Source: Oscillospiraceae bacterium (GTDB lineage: Bacteria > Bacillota > Clostridia > Oscillospirales > Oscillospiraceae). From it: DNA of 64,000 nt. Below are positions 16,468-24,517 of the stretch, in pieces. A program made the position numbers and the translations under genes. Under the pieces are notes generated by a model. It did not search any database, was not told where the DNA came from, and saw only the letters and a list, made by a program, of their open reading frames with translations. The number at the start of each line of letters is the position of its first letter. Within the stretch, counting starts at the first letter, position 1. The stretch lies in NCBI GenBank assembly GCA_017620525.1, contig JAGAUY010000023.1, forward strand, positions 45,397 to 109,396, written 5' to 3'.

Positions 16468-17196
16468 ATGGACTATTTTTGGCATACTTCCGATACGATT
16501 CCCGCCGGAGTGGGATTCTCCCATTTTGACAGAGTACACCTTGGCTGGCTGGCCGCATTCGCAACGGTCACAGTCGTTTCCTGCATTGCCTACCGCCGCA
16601 TGAATTCCGGGGGCAGAAGTCTCTTTCGTCAGATGCTTGCCTGCCTGCTTATTGCCGACGAGCTGTTCAAGCTGATCCCTATGCTCTTTTTGGGCACCTT
16701 TCGGCTGGCATATCTGCCTTTTCAGCTTTGCAGCATCAATATTTTCCTGATCGTTTATCATGCCTGGCGTTCTGGAAAGGTTATCGGGAACTTTCTGTAC
16801 ACCGTCTGCATCCCCGGCGCGCTGGCAGCGCTGCTGTTTCCCAGCTGGACGAAGCTTCCGGGACTGAACTATATGTGCATCCACAGCTTCACGGTCCATA
16901 TTCTTCTGATCCTGTATCCTGTGGTGCTGACAGCGGCAGGGGAGATCCGGCCGGAAGTGAAGCTGATTCCAAAGTCTTTGCTTCTGCTTCTCGCGCTTGC
17001 CGGTGTGGCATTGCTGCTGAATCTTCTCTGGGATACGAATTTCATGTTCCTGATGTATGTGGGCAAGGGCAATCCCCTGTACCTGTTTGAAAAGGCCTGG
17101 GGAAGCCACCTGCTGGGTTTCCCAGTCATCATTGCGGGTGTGATCGTGGTGCTCCATGCACCGTGGATACTGTACCGGAAACTGAAAAAAAGATAG
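16468..17196 (+). CDS. YwaF family integral membrane protein
   Basis: 242-residue polytopic protein with about six to seven membrane helices. It resembles the TIGR02206/YwaF family: an N-terminal FSHFDRVHLGWLAAF, the helix segment RLAYLPFQLCSINIFLIVYH containing the conserved Pro-x-x-x-Cys, and the C-terminal LWDTNFMFLMYVGKGNPLYL typical of these proteins. Function of the family is unknown. GTG 16465 is three bases upstream of the chosen ATG. The gene has its own promoter and a bidirectional terminator behind it. Confidence 0.82.
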   Translation: MDYFWHTSDTIPAGVGFSHFDRVHLGWLAAFATVTVVSCIAYRRMNSGGRSLFRQMLACLLIADELFKLIPMLFLGTFRLAYLPFQLCSINIFLIVYHAWRSGKVIGNFLYTVCIPGALAALLFPSWTKLPGLNYMCIHSFTVHILLILYPVVLTAAGEIRPEVKLIPKSLLLLLALAGVALLLNLLWDTNFMFLMYVGKGNPLYLFEKAWGSHLLGFPVIIAGVIVVLHAPWILYRKLKKR

Positions 17197-17197
17197 G

Positions 17198-17228
17198 AAA
17201 AATCCCACCGGAACCGGTGGGATTTTTT
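17198..17228. terminator. bidirectional terminator
   Basis: AAAAATCCCACCGG pairs with CCGGTGGGATTTTT around a 2-base gap between convergent genes; A/T tails on both sides serve both strands. Confidence 0.9.
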
Positions 17229-17239
17229 GCTGTACTGCG

Positions 17240-18160
17240 TTACAGTTCTTCGCTGACTGCCAACAGGAGAATGCCGATGATCACAACGGCAATGAAAGCA
17301 TAGGTTTTCCAGGAAAGCTTTTCTTTCAGGAAAATGCGGGAAAGCAGCAGGGAAACGATGCACACAGAGGAAATGATCGGTGCTGCAATTGCGCCGTTTC
17401 CGCTCAGGGCATACACATAAGTAAACTGACCGGCGGTTTCAAATACCGCAGCGAGGATCTTATCCTTGTGCTGGGGAATGGGGCCGAACTTCACTTTCTT
17501 GGCCTTCATGAAGATGAACAGGCCCAGAGCAATCAGGGCGAAGGTCAGCTCGTAGCTGGTATTGGCGACATCTTCGATGGTTTCTTCCGTGACGCCGATC
17601 AGGGGGGTGCTGGCGAAGTCGTCCAGATAGAAAATATCCACAAAGGAGCCGAATGCATCCAGCAGGGCATAAACAAAGGGCATGCAGAATGCGATGATGG
17701 CAAGTTTCTTGCCCAGATTCTTCTTTCTCTGGGTTTCACCCTTGTTTTCCAGGAAGCCTACGCCCAGAACGCCGATCACAATGATGATGATGGCGATCAC
17801 GGAAAGGGGAGACAGGGACTCTTTCAGGATGATTACACACAGCAGGCTGCAGATCGCGCCGGAGGTGTTCTCGATGGGGTCGGAAATGGACTCCTCCAAA
17901 AACCGCATTCCGAAATAGGAAAAGGCCATGGATACGATATACAGCATAGATACCGGCAGATAGACGATCAGGTTAATGGGATTGTAGCCAATGTTCTTCG
18001 TCAGCAGGGTAAAGATGGCATGGGCACCCATGACAACACCCACCCAGACGCAAATCTTCAGATGGGAATATTTTTCATTGGGCAGTGCGCCTTTTTTGTA
18101 AAACAGTTCTGCGGTGCCCCACAGAAGCGCGGTTGCGATGGAAAAGAATAGCCAGGACAT
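17240..18160 (-). CDS. EamA/DMT family transporter
   Basis: 306-residue protein with ten predicted membrane helices in two EamA repeats (about residues 1-140 and 155-303), the drug/metabolite transporter fold. The N-terminal LFFSIATALLWGTAELFYKK and the second-repeat end ISSVCIVSLLLSRIFLKEKL followed by a terminal helix are typical. A polar loop of about 45 residues (DIFYLDDFASTP...) separates the repeats. It is the third gene of an operon with an AbrB-type regulator and a methionine gamma-lyase-like enzyme, 12 bases behind the latter. Transport of an amino acid or sulfur compound related to that enzyme is a plausible inference. Confidence 0.9.
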   Translation of the reverse strand: MSWLFFSIATALLWGTAELFYKKGALPNEKYSHLKICVWVGVVMGAHAIFTLLTKNIGYNPINLIVYLPVSMLYIVSMAFSYFGMRFLEESISDPIENTSGAICSLLCVIILKESLSPLSVIAIIIIVIGVLGVGFLENKGETQRKKNLGKKLAIIAFCMPFVYALLDAFGSFVDIFYLDDFASTPLIGVTEETIEDVANTSYELTFALIALGLFIFMKAKKVKFGPIPQHKDKILAAVFETAGQFTYVYALSGNGAIAAPIISSVCIVSLLLSRIFLKEKLSWKTYAFIAVVIIGILLLAVSEEL

Positions 18161-18172
18161 ATTGTTTCCTCC

Positions 18173-19456
18173 TTAAATCGTTACCAGGCCTGCATCCACC
18201 ATCTTCTGAAGGCTCAGCAGAATGCCCAGTTTTGCGTGGTTCCAGGTCAGACCGCCCTGGAAATAGACTGCATAGGGGGGACGGATGGGACCGTCGGCAG
18301 ACAGCTCCATGGTGCTGCCCTGAATGAAAGCACCGGCAGCCATGATCACCTGATTTTCATAACCGGGCATATCGCCGGGAATGGGGGTTGCGAAGCTGTC
18401 AACGGGTGCAGCGGACTGGATGCCCTTGCAGAAGGCGACCATGCCTGCTTCACTGCCCAGTTCCACGGCCTGGATGATGTCGTGGCGGCTTTCGGTGGCA
18501 TTGGGGAAGCAGGGGAAGCCCAGCGGCTCATAAAGATTCGCGGCAAAAATGGCTCCCTTTTCCGCACTGGCAGTCACGCAGGGGGACAGGAAGAAGCCCT
18601 GGTACAGCTGGGTCATCAGGCCGAAGTTCGCGCCCACTTCCTGGCCCAGACCGGGAGCGGACAGACGATAGGCACAGCGGTCGATGCAGGCCCGGGTGCC
18701 GGCGATATAGCCGCCGCTGGATGCCAGACCACCGCCGGGATTTTTAATCAGGGAGCCGACGATCATGTCGGCACCGACGTCGGAGGGCTCAATGGTCTCG
18801 ACAAATTCACCGTAACAGTTATCAACCATTACCACCACATCGGGCTTGACGCTCTTGCAGAAAGCGATCAGTTCGCCAATCTGGGTAACGGAGAAGGTGG
18901 GGCGGGTGGCATAACCCTTGGAACGCTGAATGGTGATCAGCTTGGTTTTCTCATTGATCGCAGCGCGGATGCCTTCATAATCGAAGGAGCCGTCGGCCAG
19001 CAGGTCCACCTGGCGGTAGGAAACGCCGTACTCAGCCAGGGAACAGGGAGAGGGGCGGATGCCGATAACTTCCTGCAGCGTGTCATAGGGAAGACCCACG
19101 GGAGAGAGCAGCTCATCGCCGGGCAGCAGATTGGCGCTGAGGGCAACAGTCAGAGCATGGGTGCCGCAGGTGATATGAGGACGTACCAGAGCTGCTTCTG
19201 TGTGGAATACGTCGGCATAAACCTGTTCCAGCTTGTCGCGGCCTTCATCATTGTAACCGTAACCGGAAGAAGCGGCAAAGCAGGTGGCGCTGACGCGGTT
19301 CTTGCGGAATGCAGCCAGGACTTTTGCCTGGTTATACTCAGCCACCCGGTCGATTGCTTCGAAACGGTCCTTCAGACGCTCAATTGCCTCCTCGCCGTAC
19401 TGGTAAACGGCGGGGGAGATGCCCATACTTTCATAAATCTCGGTTAATTCTTTCAT
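18173..19456 (-). CDS. methionine gamma-lyase family protein (aluminum resistance protein family)
   Basis: 427-residue PLP-dependent enzyme of the family annotated as aluminum resistance/methionine gamma-lyase-like (PF06838 type). Visible blocks are FAASSGYGYNDEGRDKLEQ, the cofactor region RPHITCGTHALTVALSANL, the Asp that contacts the pyridine nitrogen in VVVMVDNCYGEFVE, and the Lys-containing SLIKNPGGGLASSGGY that should carry PLP. Sequence identifies the fold, but the actual reaction is not established for this family. The start is five bases after the stop of the AbrB-like gene, so the two are tightly linked. Confidence 0.9.
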   Translation of the reverse strand: MKELTEIYESMGISPAVYQYGEEAIERLKDRFEAIDRVAEYNQAKVLAAFRKNRVSATCFAASSGYGYNDEGRDKLEQVYADVFHTEAALVRPHITCGTHALTVALSANLLPGDELLSPVGLPYDTLQEVIGIRPSPCSLAEYGVSYRQVDLLADGSFDYEGIRAAINEKTKLITIQRSKGYATRPTFSVTQIGELIAFCKSVKPDVVVMVDNCYGEFVETIEPSDVGADMIVGSLIKNPGGGLASSGGYIAGTRACIDRCAYRLSAPGLGQEVGANFGLMTQLYQGFFLSPCVTASAEKGAIFAANLYEPLGFPCFPNATESRHDIIQAVELGSEAGMVAFCKGIQSAAPVDSFATPIPGDMPGYENQVIMAAGAFIQGSTMELSADGPIRPPYAVYFQGGLTWNHAKLGILLSLQKMVDAGLVTI

Positions 19457-19460
19457 CAGT

Positions 19461-19697
19461 TCAATCCTCGTTTTCTACGGAATGGAATATTCTGGTTGCC
19501 AGATCATTCAGAGTCTCAGGCTTGGTTACGATCAAACCGGTCTCGGTTTTGCCGAGAATCAGCAGTGTATCACCGGGTTCAATGCCAAAAAAATCCCGTG
19601 CCTCTTTTGGAATGACGATCTGCCCCCGGTCACCGACTTTTGCAGTGCCGAAGACCCGCTGCTTGCCTTTGCCCAGAATGTGCTTGCCGCCAGCCAT
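19461..19697 (-). CDS. AbrB/SpoVT-type transcriptional regulator
   Basis: 78-residue protein with an N-terminal swapped-hairpin AbrB domain: GTAKVGDRGQIVIPKEARDF at about residues 17-36, followed by GIEPGDTLLILGKTETGLIV. It binds DNA as a dimer or tetramer. It leads the operon with the methionine gamma-lyase-like and EamA genes, so local control of that operon and itself is likely. A tandem 9-base repeat in its 5' leader (19720-19737) is a candidate binding site. GGAAGGAGG precedes the ATG. Confidence 0.93.
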   Translation of the reverse strand: MAGGKHILGKGKQRVFGTAKVGDRGQIVIPKEARDFFGIEPGDTLLILGKTETGLIVTKPETLNDLATRIFHSVENED

Positions 19698-19719
19698 GGC
19701 AATCCTCCTTCCGAAATGT

Positions 19720-19737
19720 CATATTTTTCATATTTTT
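19720..19737. repeat. tandem 9-base repeat in the leader of the AbrB-like operon
   Basis: Two perfect consecutive copies of CATATTTTT lie between the promoter and the ribosome site of the AbrB-like gene. AbrB-type proteins often bind A/T-rich repeated sites, so this may be an autoregulatory operator. Confidence 0.5.
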
Positions 19738-19748
19738 CGCACCGAAAA

Positions 19749-19777
19749 ATTATATCGAAAACCGCCCCGATTGTCAA
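19749..19777 (-). promoter_or_regulatory. perfect consensus promoter nested in the preceding terminator
   Basis: On the minus strand TTGACA, 17-base spacer, TATAAT: perfect hexamers at optimal spacing. The -35 box lies in the loop of the terminator of the upstream metallopeptidase gene. Confidence 0.85.
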
Positions 19778-19788
19778 TATCGGGGCGG
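19762..19788 (-). terminator. terminator of the metallopeptidase operon
   Basis: On the minus strand CCGCCCCGAT pairs with ATCGGGGCGG, followed by TTTTC. It sits 24 bases after the metallopeptidase stop and physically overlaps the next promoter. Confidence 0.8.
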
Positions 19789-19812
19789 CAATTCTTATTA
19801 TGAAAGTGGGAC

Positions 19813-20538
19813 TCAGTCGTTCCTGCGCCGGCCGCCGCCGAAAAGGACAATCAGACGCAGCAGCTGGGCCAGCGCCACGGCGGTGGCGGCGACATAGGTC
19901 ATGGCAGCGGCGGAAAGGGTCTTCTTCGCGCCGCGCTGTTCTTCTCCGGTCAGAAGACCTCCGGTTTCGATGGCCTTCATGGCCCGTCCGCTGGCATTGA
20001 ATTCCACGGGCAGTGTTACCAGCTGGAATACCAGGGAGAAGCCGAAGCAGGCAATGCCGGCATAAACGAATCCATAAGAGAAATTACCCAGCGCGGACAT
20101 CACAATGCCCAGAAGAATCAGAGGCATAGCCAGTTTTGAGCCGAAATTGGTGATGGGAATGATGGCGGCCCGGAGTTTGATGGGGCCATAATTGTGCGCG
20201 TACTGCACGGCGTGACCGGCTTCGTGGCAGGCAACGCCGATGGCAGCCACGGAAGTGGAATTGTAAACGGAATCGGACAGGCGGATGACATTGGTTTTCG
20301 GATCGAAATGATCCGTCAGATTGCCTCCCACCCGCTCGATACGCACACCGCCCACACCGTTGGCGGCCAGAACACGCTGGGCAGCCTGGGCACCGGTGAT
20401 GTGCCGGATAGAGTGTACCTGGGAATACTTCTTAAAGGTGGAGTTAACCCGGCTGCTTGCCCACAGGGACAGAATCATACAGGGCAGCACCAGGACGAGA
20501 TACGTCCAGTCAAAGCCGTAATAATAGGGATAGGGCAT
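19813..20538 (-). CDS. zinc metallopeptidase, YugP family
   Basis: 241-residue membrane metallopeptidase. The zinc motif HEAGH is in GVACHEAGHAVQYAHNYGP (around residues 102-120), preceded by the family block FDPKTNVIRLSDSVYN and followed by three or four membrane helices. An N-terminal helix (WTYLVLVLPCMILSLWASS) anchors the protein. The C-terminal segment GRAMKAIETGGLL and the final Arg-rich tail are typical of YugP. The substrate is unknown. It lies 28 bases behind a TIGR04255 gene and has AGGAGG before the ATG, so both are probably one transcript. Confidence 0.93.
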   Translation of the reverse strand: MPYPYYYGFDWTYLVLVLPCMILSLWASSRVNSTFKKYSQVHSIRHITGAQAAQRVLAANGVGGVRIERVGGNLTDHFDPKTNVIRLSDSVYNSTSVAAIGVACHEAGHAVQYAHNYGPIKLRAAIIPITNFGSKLAMPLILLGIVMSALGNFSYGFVYAGIACFGFSLVFQLVTLPVEFNASGRAMKAIETGGLLTGEEQRGAKKTLSAAAMTYVAATAVALAQLLRLIVLFGGGRRRND

Positions 20539-20566
20539 ATTTTACCTCCTAAGGTATCGGGATTTC

Positions 20567-21352
20567 TCAGACGGCCCGGGGATCCATGGCATCGTGGGTT
20601 ACGTCCGTAACAGCGCCCCGAAAAATTGAGTCCGCCTGGATGTGCAGGGTCTGCAATGCGCTGGCGGAGAGCTTGATCTCCAGAGGTCCGTTCATGTAAA
20701 GATCCTGGTCAAAGACAAATTTAACTTCATTGTCCGGCTGGCCCTGACGCTTCACGAGACCGGGGCCGGCGTGGAGCTTCACTCGGCAGCCGCCTCTGAG
20801 GGCCATTTCCGTGTCCACGCTGCAGCGTGTGGCATTGAGCTCAATCACATCCTCCTCAGCCAGGGGTCCGAGATAGCAGGGTGCAAACATTTCCCGGAAG
20901 GGAGTGCCCTCCAGATCCAGTTCCTTGCGGGAGAAGAAATTCAGATACCGCAGTCCCACGCGCTCAAAGAAAGCAGGGTGGTAGGTCTGGATGAAGGCAG
21001 CCAGGGGTTTGTCGAGTTTTGCGGCGAAGTCCTCCCATCTGGTGTAGCGGGAGCAGGACAGGGAAATGAACCGGCTGGTCAGATTGACACGCCAAACACC
21101 ATCGGCAGAGAAAAACTGGTAATTTGTGATGGGATCCTGCTTCTGCAGCGTCATATTGCCAGGGATGCCGGCGAGTTTTGGTGCGGGAGTCTCCTTTCGG
21201 GAGGAGTATCTGGGATATTCATCCCGGATGATCTCCTGAAATGCGGCGGGCAGATTTGTCTGGATGGAGAGGATCTCCGGAAAACGGAGCTGACAGATGA
21301 CTTCCGCCAGCTGATTCTTTTTGTAAATACATCGATCTTCGTGAGAAAACAT
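20567..21352 (-). CDS. TIGR04255 family protein
   Basis: 261-residue soluble protein of a family of unknown function recognised by its opening pattern, KNQLAEVICQLRFPEILSIQ, in which the N-terminus leads into a beta-strand with the Arg-Phe pair. Further family-like features are WRVNLTSRFISLSCSRYTRWEDF and FERVGLRYLNFF in the middle. It has no signal peptide or membrane helix. ATG 21352 is preferred (ATG 21358 is six bases upstream, close to the GGGG). It has a near-consensus promoter and heads a two-gene unit with the YugP metallopeptidase. In other genomes such proteins are often near defence-like genes, but nothing of that kind is seen here. Confidence 0.8.
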   Translation of the reverse strand: MFSHEDRCIYKKNQLAEVICQLRFPEILSIQTNLPAAFQEIIRDEYPRYSSRKETPAPKLAGIPGNMTLQKQDPITNYQFFSADGVWRVNLTSRFISLSCSRYTRWEDFAAKLDKPLAAFIQTYHPAFFERVGLRYLNFFSRKELDLEGTPFREMFAPCYLGPLAEEDVIELNATRCSVDTEMALRGGCRVKLHAGPGLVKRQGQPDNEVKFVFDQDLYMNGPLEIKLSASALQTLHIQADSIFRGAVTDVTHDAMDPRAV

Positions 21353-21382
21353 AGTCATTCCCCATTCATTATAGTTTGTTTC

Positions 21383-21411
21383 ATTATACTCTTTTTATGA
21401 GGCGATGGCAA
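21383..21411 (-). promoter_or_regulatory. promoter of the TIGR04255-metallopeptidase unit
   Basis: On the minus strand TTGCCA, 17-base spacer, TATAAT, 30 bases upstream of the preferred start. Confidence 0.75.
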
Positions 21412-21449
21412 GGGGCCCGGCCGGGACATTCGTTTCGAATTTGTAAATA

Positions 21450-21477
21450 TTGATATTCCGGGAAAATCTGTTATAAT
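21450..21477 (+). promoter_or_regulatory. promoter of nrdG-dut
   Basis: TTGATA, 16-base spacer, TATAAT, about 62 bases upstream of the nrdG start; divergent from the preceding promoter. Confidence 0.65.
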
Positions 21478-21539
21478 GACAAAGTGCGCGCTCCGTTTTC
21501 TCATAAAGCGGAGCAGAAAACAGGAAAGGTATTATACCG

Positions 21540-22091
21540 ATGAATTACGCAACGATAAAAAACTGCGACATTGCCAACGGTCCCGGCGTCCGGGTCAGTC
21601 TGTTTGTGTCCGGCTGCACCCATCGCTGTCCCGGCTGCTTCAATGAGATCGCGTGGGACTTTGATTACGGCGAACCTTTCACCCGCCAGACCATTGATGC
21701 TGTTGTCAATATGCTCCGTCCCGCCTATATCCGGGGCCTGACCCTCCTGGGCGGCGAACCCTTTGAGCCTCAGAACCAGCAGCCCATTGTGGAGCTGCTG
21801 CGGCAGGTGAAGAAAGAACTGCCGGACAAGAGCATCTGGGCATTCTCCGGTTATCTGTTTGACAGGGATATTCTTTCCGGACGCCTCGGTCCCTGGGAAG
21901 TAACAAAGGAATATCTGAGCTATCTGGATGTGTTGGTGGACGGACCGTTTGTTCAGAGCCGGAAGAATCTGTCTCTGCGGTTCCGGGGTTCTGAGAATCA
22001 AAGACTGATCGATGTGCCCGCCTCTCTGGAGAGAGGAGAAGTCGTATTGTGGAACGATTGGCAGGCAGAAGGAAAGGGGTTAAGAAAATGA
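21540..22091 (+). CDS. nrdG: anaerobic ribonucleoside-triphosphate reductase activating protein
   Basis: Radical-SAM activase that installs the glycyl radical on NrdD so that ribonucleotides can be reduced without oxygen. The 183-residue product carries the cluster motif CTHRCPGC (CxxxCxxC) at about residues 22-29, the SAM-binding GGEPFEPQN, and the family C-terminal block LVDGPFVQSRKNLSLRFRGS. nrdD is not adjacent, unlike the common nrdD-nrdG arrangement, so it must be elsewhere. The stop overlaps the start of dut (ATGA), coupling activase and dUTPase synthesis, both serving dNTP supply. Confidence 0.94.
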   Translation: MNYATIKNCDIANGPGVRVSLFVSGCTHRCPGCFNEIAWDFDYGEPFTRQTIDAVVNMLRPAYIRGLTLLGGEPFEPQNQQPIVELLRQVKKELPDKSIWAFSGYLFDRDILSGRLGPWEVTKEYLSYLDVLVDGPFVQSRKNLSLRFRGSENQRLIDVPASLERGEVVLWNDWQAEGKGLRK

Positions 22092-22525
22092 ATGGCATCC
22101 GAGTAAAGAAACTGCGTGAAAACGCGATGATCCCCACCTATGGTTCACGGGAAGCGGCAGGTGCGGACCTGTATGCCTGTTTGGATGAGGCTGTAACCAT
22201 CCTGCCCGGACAGACGGCATTCATTCCCACGGGACTGGCTATGGAGGTTCCCAGGGGCTGCGCCGGCCTGGTGTATGCCCGCAGCGGACTGGCCTGCAAA
22301 CGCGGTCTGGCTCCTGCAAACAAGGTGGGCGTTATTGACAGCGACTACCGGGGCGAGGTGATGGTGGCTCTGCACAATCACGGTGAGCAGGAGCAGACCA
22401 TCAGCAATGGTGAACGCGTTGCCCAGCTGCTGATCACGCCGGTTCTGACACCTGCGTATGAGGTGGTTGAGGATCTTTCCGACACCGGCCGCGGTTCCGG
22501 CGGCTTCGGTTCCACAGGTCGGTGA
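22088..22525 (+). CDS. dut: dUTP diphosphatase
   Basis: Trimeric dUTPase hydrolysing dUTP to dUMP and PPi, which limits uracil in DNA and supplies thymidylate precursor. The 145-residue protein has all five motifs: AGADLYACLD; the Ser-containing YARSGLACKRGL; NKVGVIDSDYRGEV with the catalytic Asp; GERVAQLLI; and the C-terminal RGSGGFGSTGR arm. The start at 22088 overlaps the nrdG stop by four bases, with AAAGGGG upstream. The frame is open 13 codons further, inside nrdG, but this lacks a ribosome site. Confidence 0.95.
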   Translation: MNGIRVKKLRENAMIPTYGSREAAGADLYACLDEAVTILPGQTAFIPTGLAMEVPRGCAGLVYARSGLACKRGLAPANKVGVIDSDYRGEVMVALHNHGEQEQTISNGERVAQLLITPVLTPAYEVVEDLSDTGRGSGGFGSTGR

Positions 22526-22669
22526 GTGTATCATTGGCAATAAAGATGTAAAAAGAGTGTAAAAATAAAATCAAAATCATGTAAAATTTTACTGTACTTT
22601 TTCGACGGGATTCTTTATAATAAAAGAGAGCCTGTGCATCAGGCCAACTAATAAACAGGAGTTTTATCT

Positions 22670-24472
22670 ATGGAGATTTTAACTGCCATCATCCAACTGC
22701 TGGGCGGTCTGGCCATGTTCCTCTACGGCATTGAGGTCATGGGCGACGGCCTGAAGAACAGTTCCGGCGCCGCGCTGAAGCGTGTGCTGGAGAAAGTCAC
22801 CGGAAATGTCATCATGGGTGTCATCACCGGCGCATTGGTGACCGCTGTTATCCAGAGTTCCACTGCTACCATTGTCCTGACGGTTGCGCTGATCGGTGCA
22901 GGTGTGCTGAATCTGAAGCAGGCTGTTTCCATCGTCATGGGTGCCAACATCGGTACAACTGTCACCGCACAGATCATCCGTCTGGGTTCCATCGAGTCCG
23001 ATGGCAGCTGGCTGCTGTGGCTGTTCGACACGGACACCTTGGCTCCCATCGCCCTGATCATCGGCATCATTCTGCTGATGTTCATCAAGAGCAAGTCTTC
23101 CAAGCCTATCGGTGATATCTGCATCGGCTTTGGTGTGCTGTTCATCGGTCTGAATCTGATGACTGACGGTGTCAAGCCTCTGATCGGTACCGGTGCATTC
23201 ACCGCATTTATGACATTCCTGCAGAATCCTCTGTTTGGCATTCTCTTTGGACTGATTCTGACCGTCATTGTGCAGAGTTCTTCTGCAACGGTCGGTATGC
23301 TGCAGACGGTTGCATCTGTTCCGGGATCCGGCATGACTTTTGCCATGGCTTACCCTATTATCATGGGTATCAACCTGGGCACCTGCGTGACTACCGCTAT
23401 GGTCTGCTCCATCGGTTCTTCCAAGGATGCCAAGCGTACCGGCGTAGTACACATCGTGTTCAACACCATCGGTACTATCCTCTTTATGATCGTCATGACG
23501 ATTATGCAGCAGAACGAGGTGTTTGGCATCGGCTATTGGATCCGCGAGGTTGACAGTGGCATCATCGCAAATTTCCAGACAGTTTTCAACCTGATCACCG
23601 CCATCGTGCTGATTCCCTTCACCAGCTGGCTGGTAAAGCTGTCCATGATGATTGTCCGGGAGGAAAAGCCCGAAGAGCAGCGTCATCCCGAACTGCATAC
23701 CCTGGACGAGAAGCTGTATATCTCTCCTGCTGTTGCCATCAGCGAAGCAACCAAGGCCGTTGCTGCGATGGGCATTGTCGCCAGAGACAATTTCTCCAGA
23801 GGCTGCGCTCAGCTGTTCAAGTATGATGAAACCAAGCTTGCTGAGATTGACGCAGATGAGGATTGCCTGGATCAGTTTGCTGATCATTCCGACCGTTTCC
23901 TGATCGGTCTGGGCAAGTCTGTTGAGACTGAAGCGGAGGATCGTCAGCTGGATATGCTGATGCAGACCGTTCCCAGCTTCGAGCGTATTGGCGACTATGC
24001 CACCAACCTGGTAGAGCTGGCCCAGAAGCTTCATGCCGAGGGAAGCGACTTCTCCGACATGGCAAAGCAGGAGCTGAAGCTGCTGGGTGATGCAGTCAAT
24101 GAGATTCTGAACATCACGGTTGAGGCATTTGCCAACAATGACGATCAGGCTGCCAAGGCCATTGAACCTCTTGAAGAGACCATCGATGATATGGTTATGA
24201 TTCTGAAGGACCGCCATACCAAGCGTCTGAAGAACGGCGCCTGCAGTGTCGGCTCCGGCCTGGTATTTATGGAGTGCCTGACCTATTTCGAGCGTGCATC
24301 CGACCAGTGTTCTTCCATCGCCGTGATGATGCTGGCACGCAACAATGAAGAGATCCTTGAGAATCATTATGACTATCTGCGGGAGATCCATGCAGGCAGC
24401 GACGAAGCATACAATGCTGAGAAGAAGCGCCGCCGTGAGCAGTATATCAAGCCTCTGAAGGAAATCAAGTAA
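22670..24472 (+). CDS. Na/Pi cotransporter family protein with PhoU-like domain
   Basis: 600-residue protein with two inverted Na/Pi-cotransporter repeats carrying the QSSTAT (residues 62-67) and QSSSAT (about 202-207) motifs. About nine membrane helices reach to roughly residue 325, and then a cytosolic PhoU-like helical domain spans about 345-590. The family imports or exports phosphate with sodium; in Firmicutes several members are NptA/YjbB-like, and direction is not certain. A -10-like TATAAT lies at 22616-22621 but its -35 is weak. The gene is monocistronic, with a long palindromic terminator after it. Confidence 0.93.
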   Translation: MEILTAIIQLLGGLAMFLYGIEVMGDGLKNSSGAALKRVLEKVTGNVIMGVITGALVTAVIQSSTATIVLTVALIGAGVLNLKQAVSIVMGANIGTTVTAQIIRLGSIESDGSWLLWLFDTDTLAPIALIIGIILLMFIKSKSSKPIGDICIGFGVLFIGLNLMTDGVKPLIGTGAFTAFMTFLQNPLFGILFGLILTVIVQSSSATVGMLQTVASVPGSGMTFAMAYPIIMGINLGTCVTTAMVCSIGSSKDAKRTGVVHIVFNTIGTILFMIVMTIMQQNEVFGIGYWIREVDSGIIANFQTVFNLITAIVLIPFTSWLVKLSMMIVREEKPEEQRHPELHTLDEKLYISPAVAISEATKAVAAMGIVARDNFSRGCAQLFKYDETKLAEIDADEDCLDQFADHSDRFLIGLGKSVETEAEDRQLDMLMQTVPSFERIGDYATNLVELAQKLHAEGSDFSDMAKQELKLLGDAVNEILNITVEAFANNDDQAAKAIEPLEETIDDMVMILKDRHTKRLKNGACSVGSGLVFMECLTYFERASDQCSSIAVMMLARNNEEILENHYDYLREIHAGSDEAYNAEKKRRREQYIKPLKEIK

Positions 24473-24480
24473 CGCAACTG

Positions 24481-24512
24481 AAAACGCGCCTGCCGATCGG
24501 CAGGCGCGTTTT
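24481..24512. terminator. bidirectional terminator between the Na/Pi gene and glnN
   Basis: A 32-base perfect palindrome, AAAACGCGCCTGCCGA / TCGGCAGGCGCGTTTT, with tails usable from both convergent genes. Confidence 0.9.
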
Positions 24513-24517
24513 TGCGT

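Noticed and set aside
20567-21352. A possible defence island around the TIGR04255 gene
   Set aside because: Neighbours are a housekeeping-type metallopeptidase, nrdG and dut; no nuclease, methylase or toxin gene is present.
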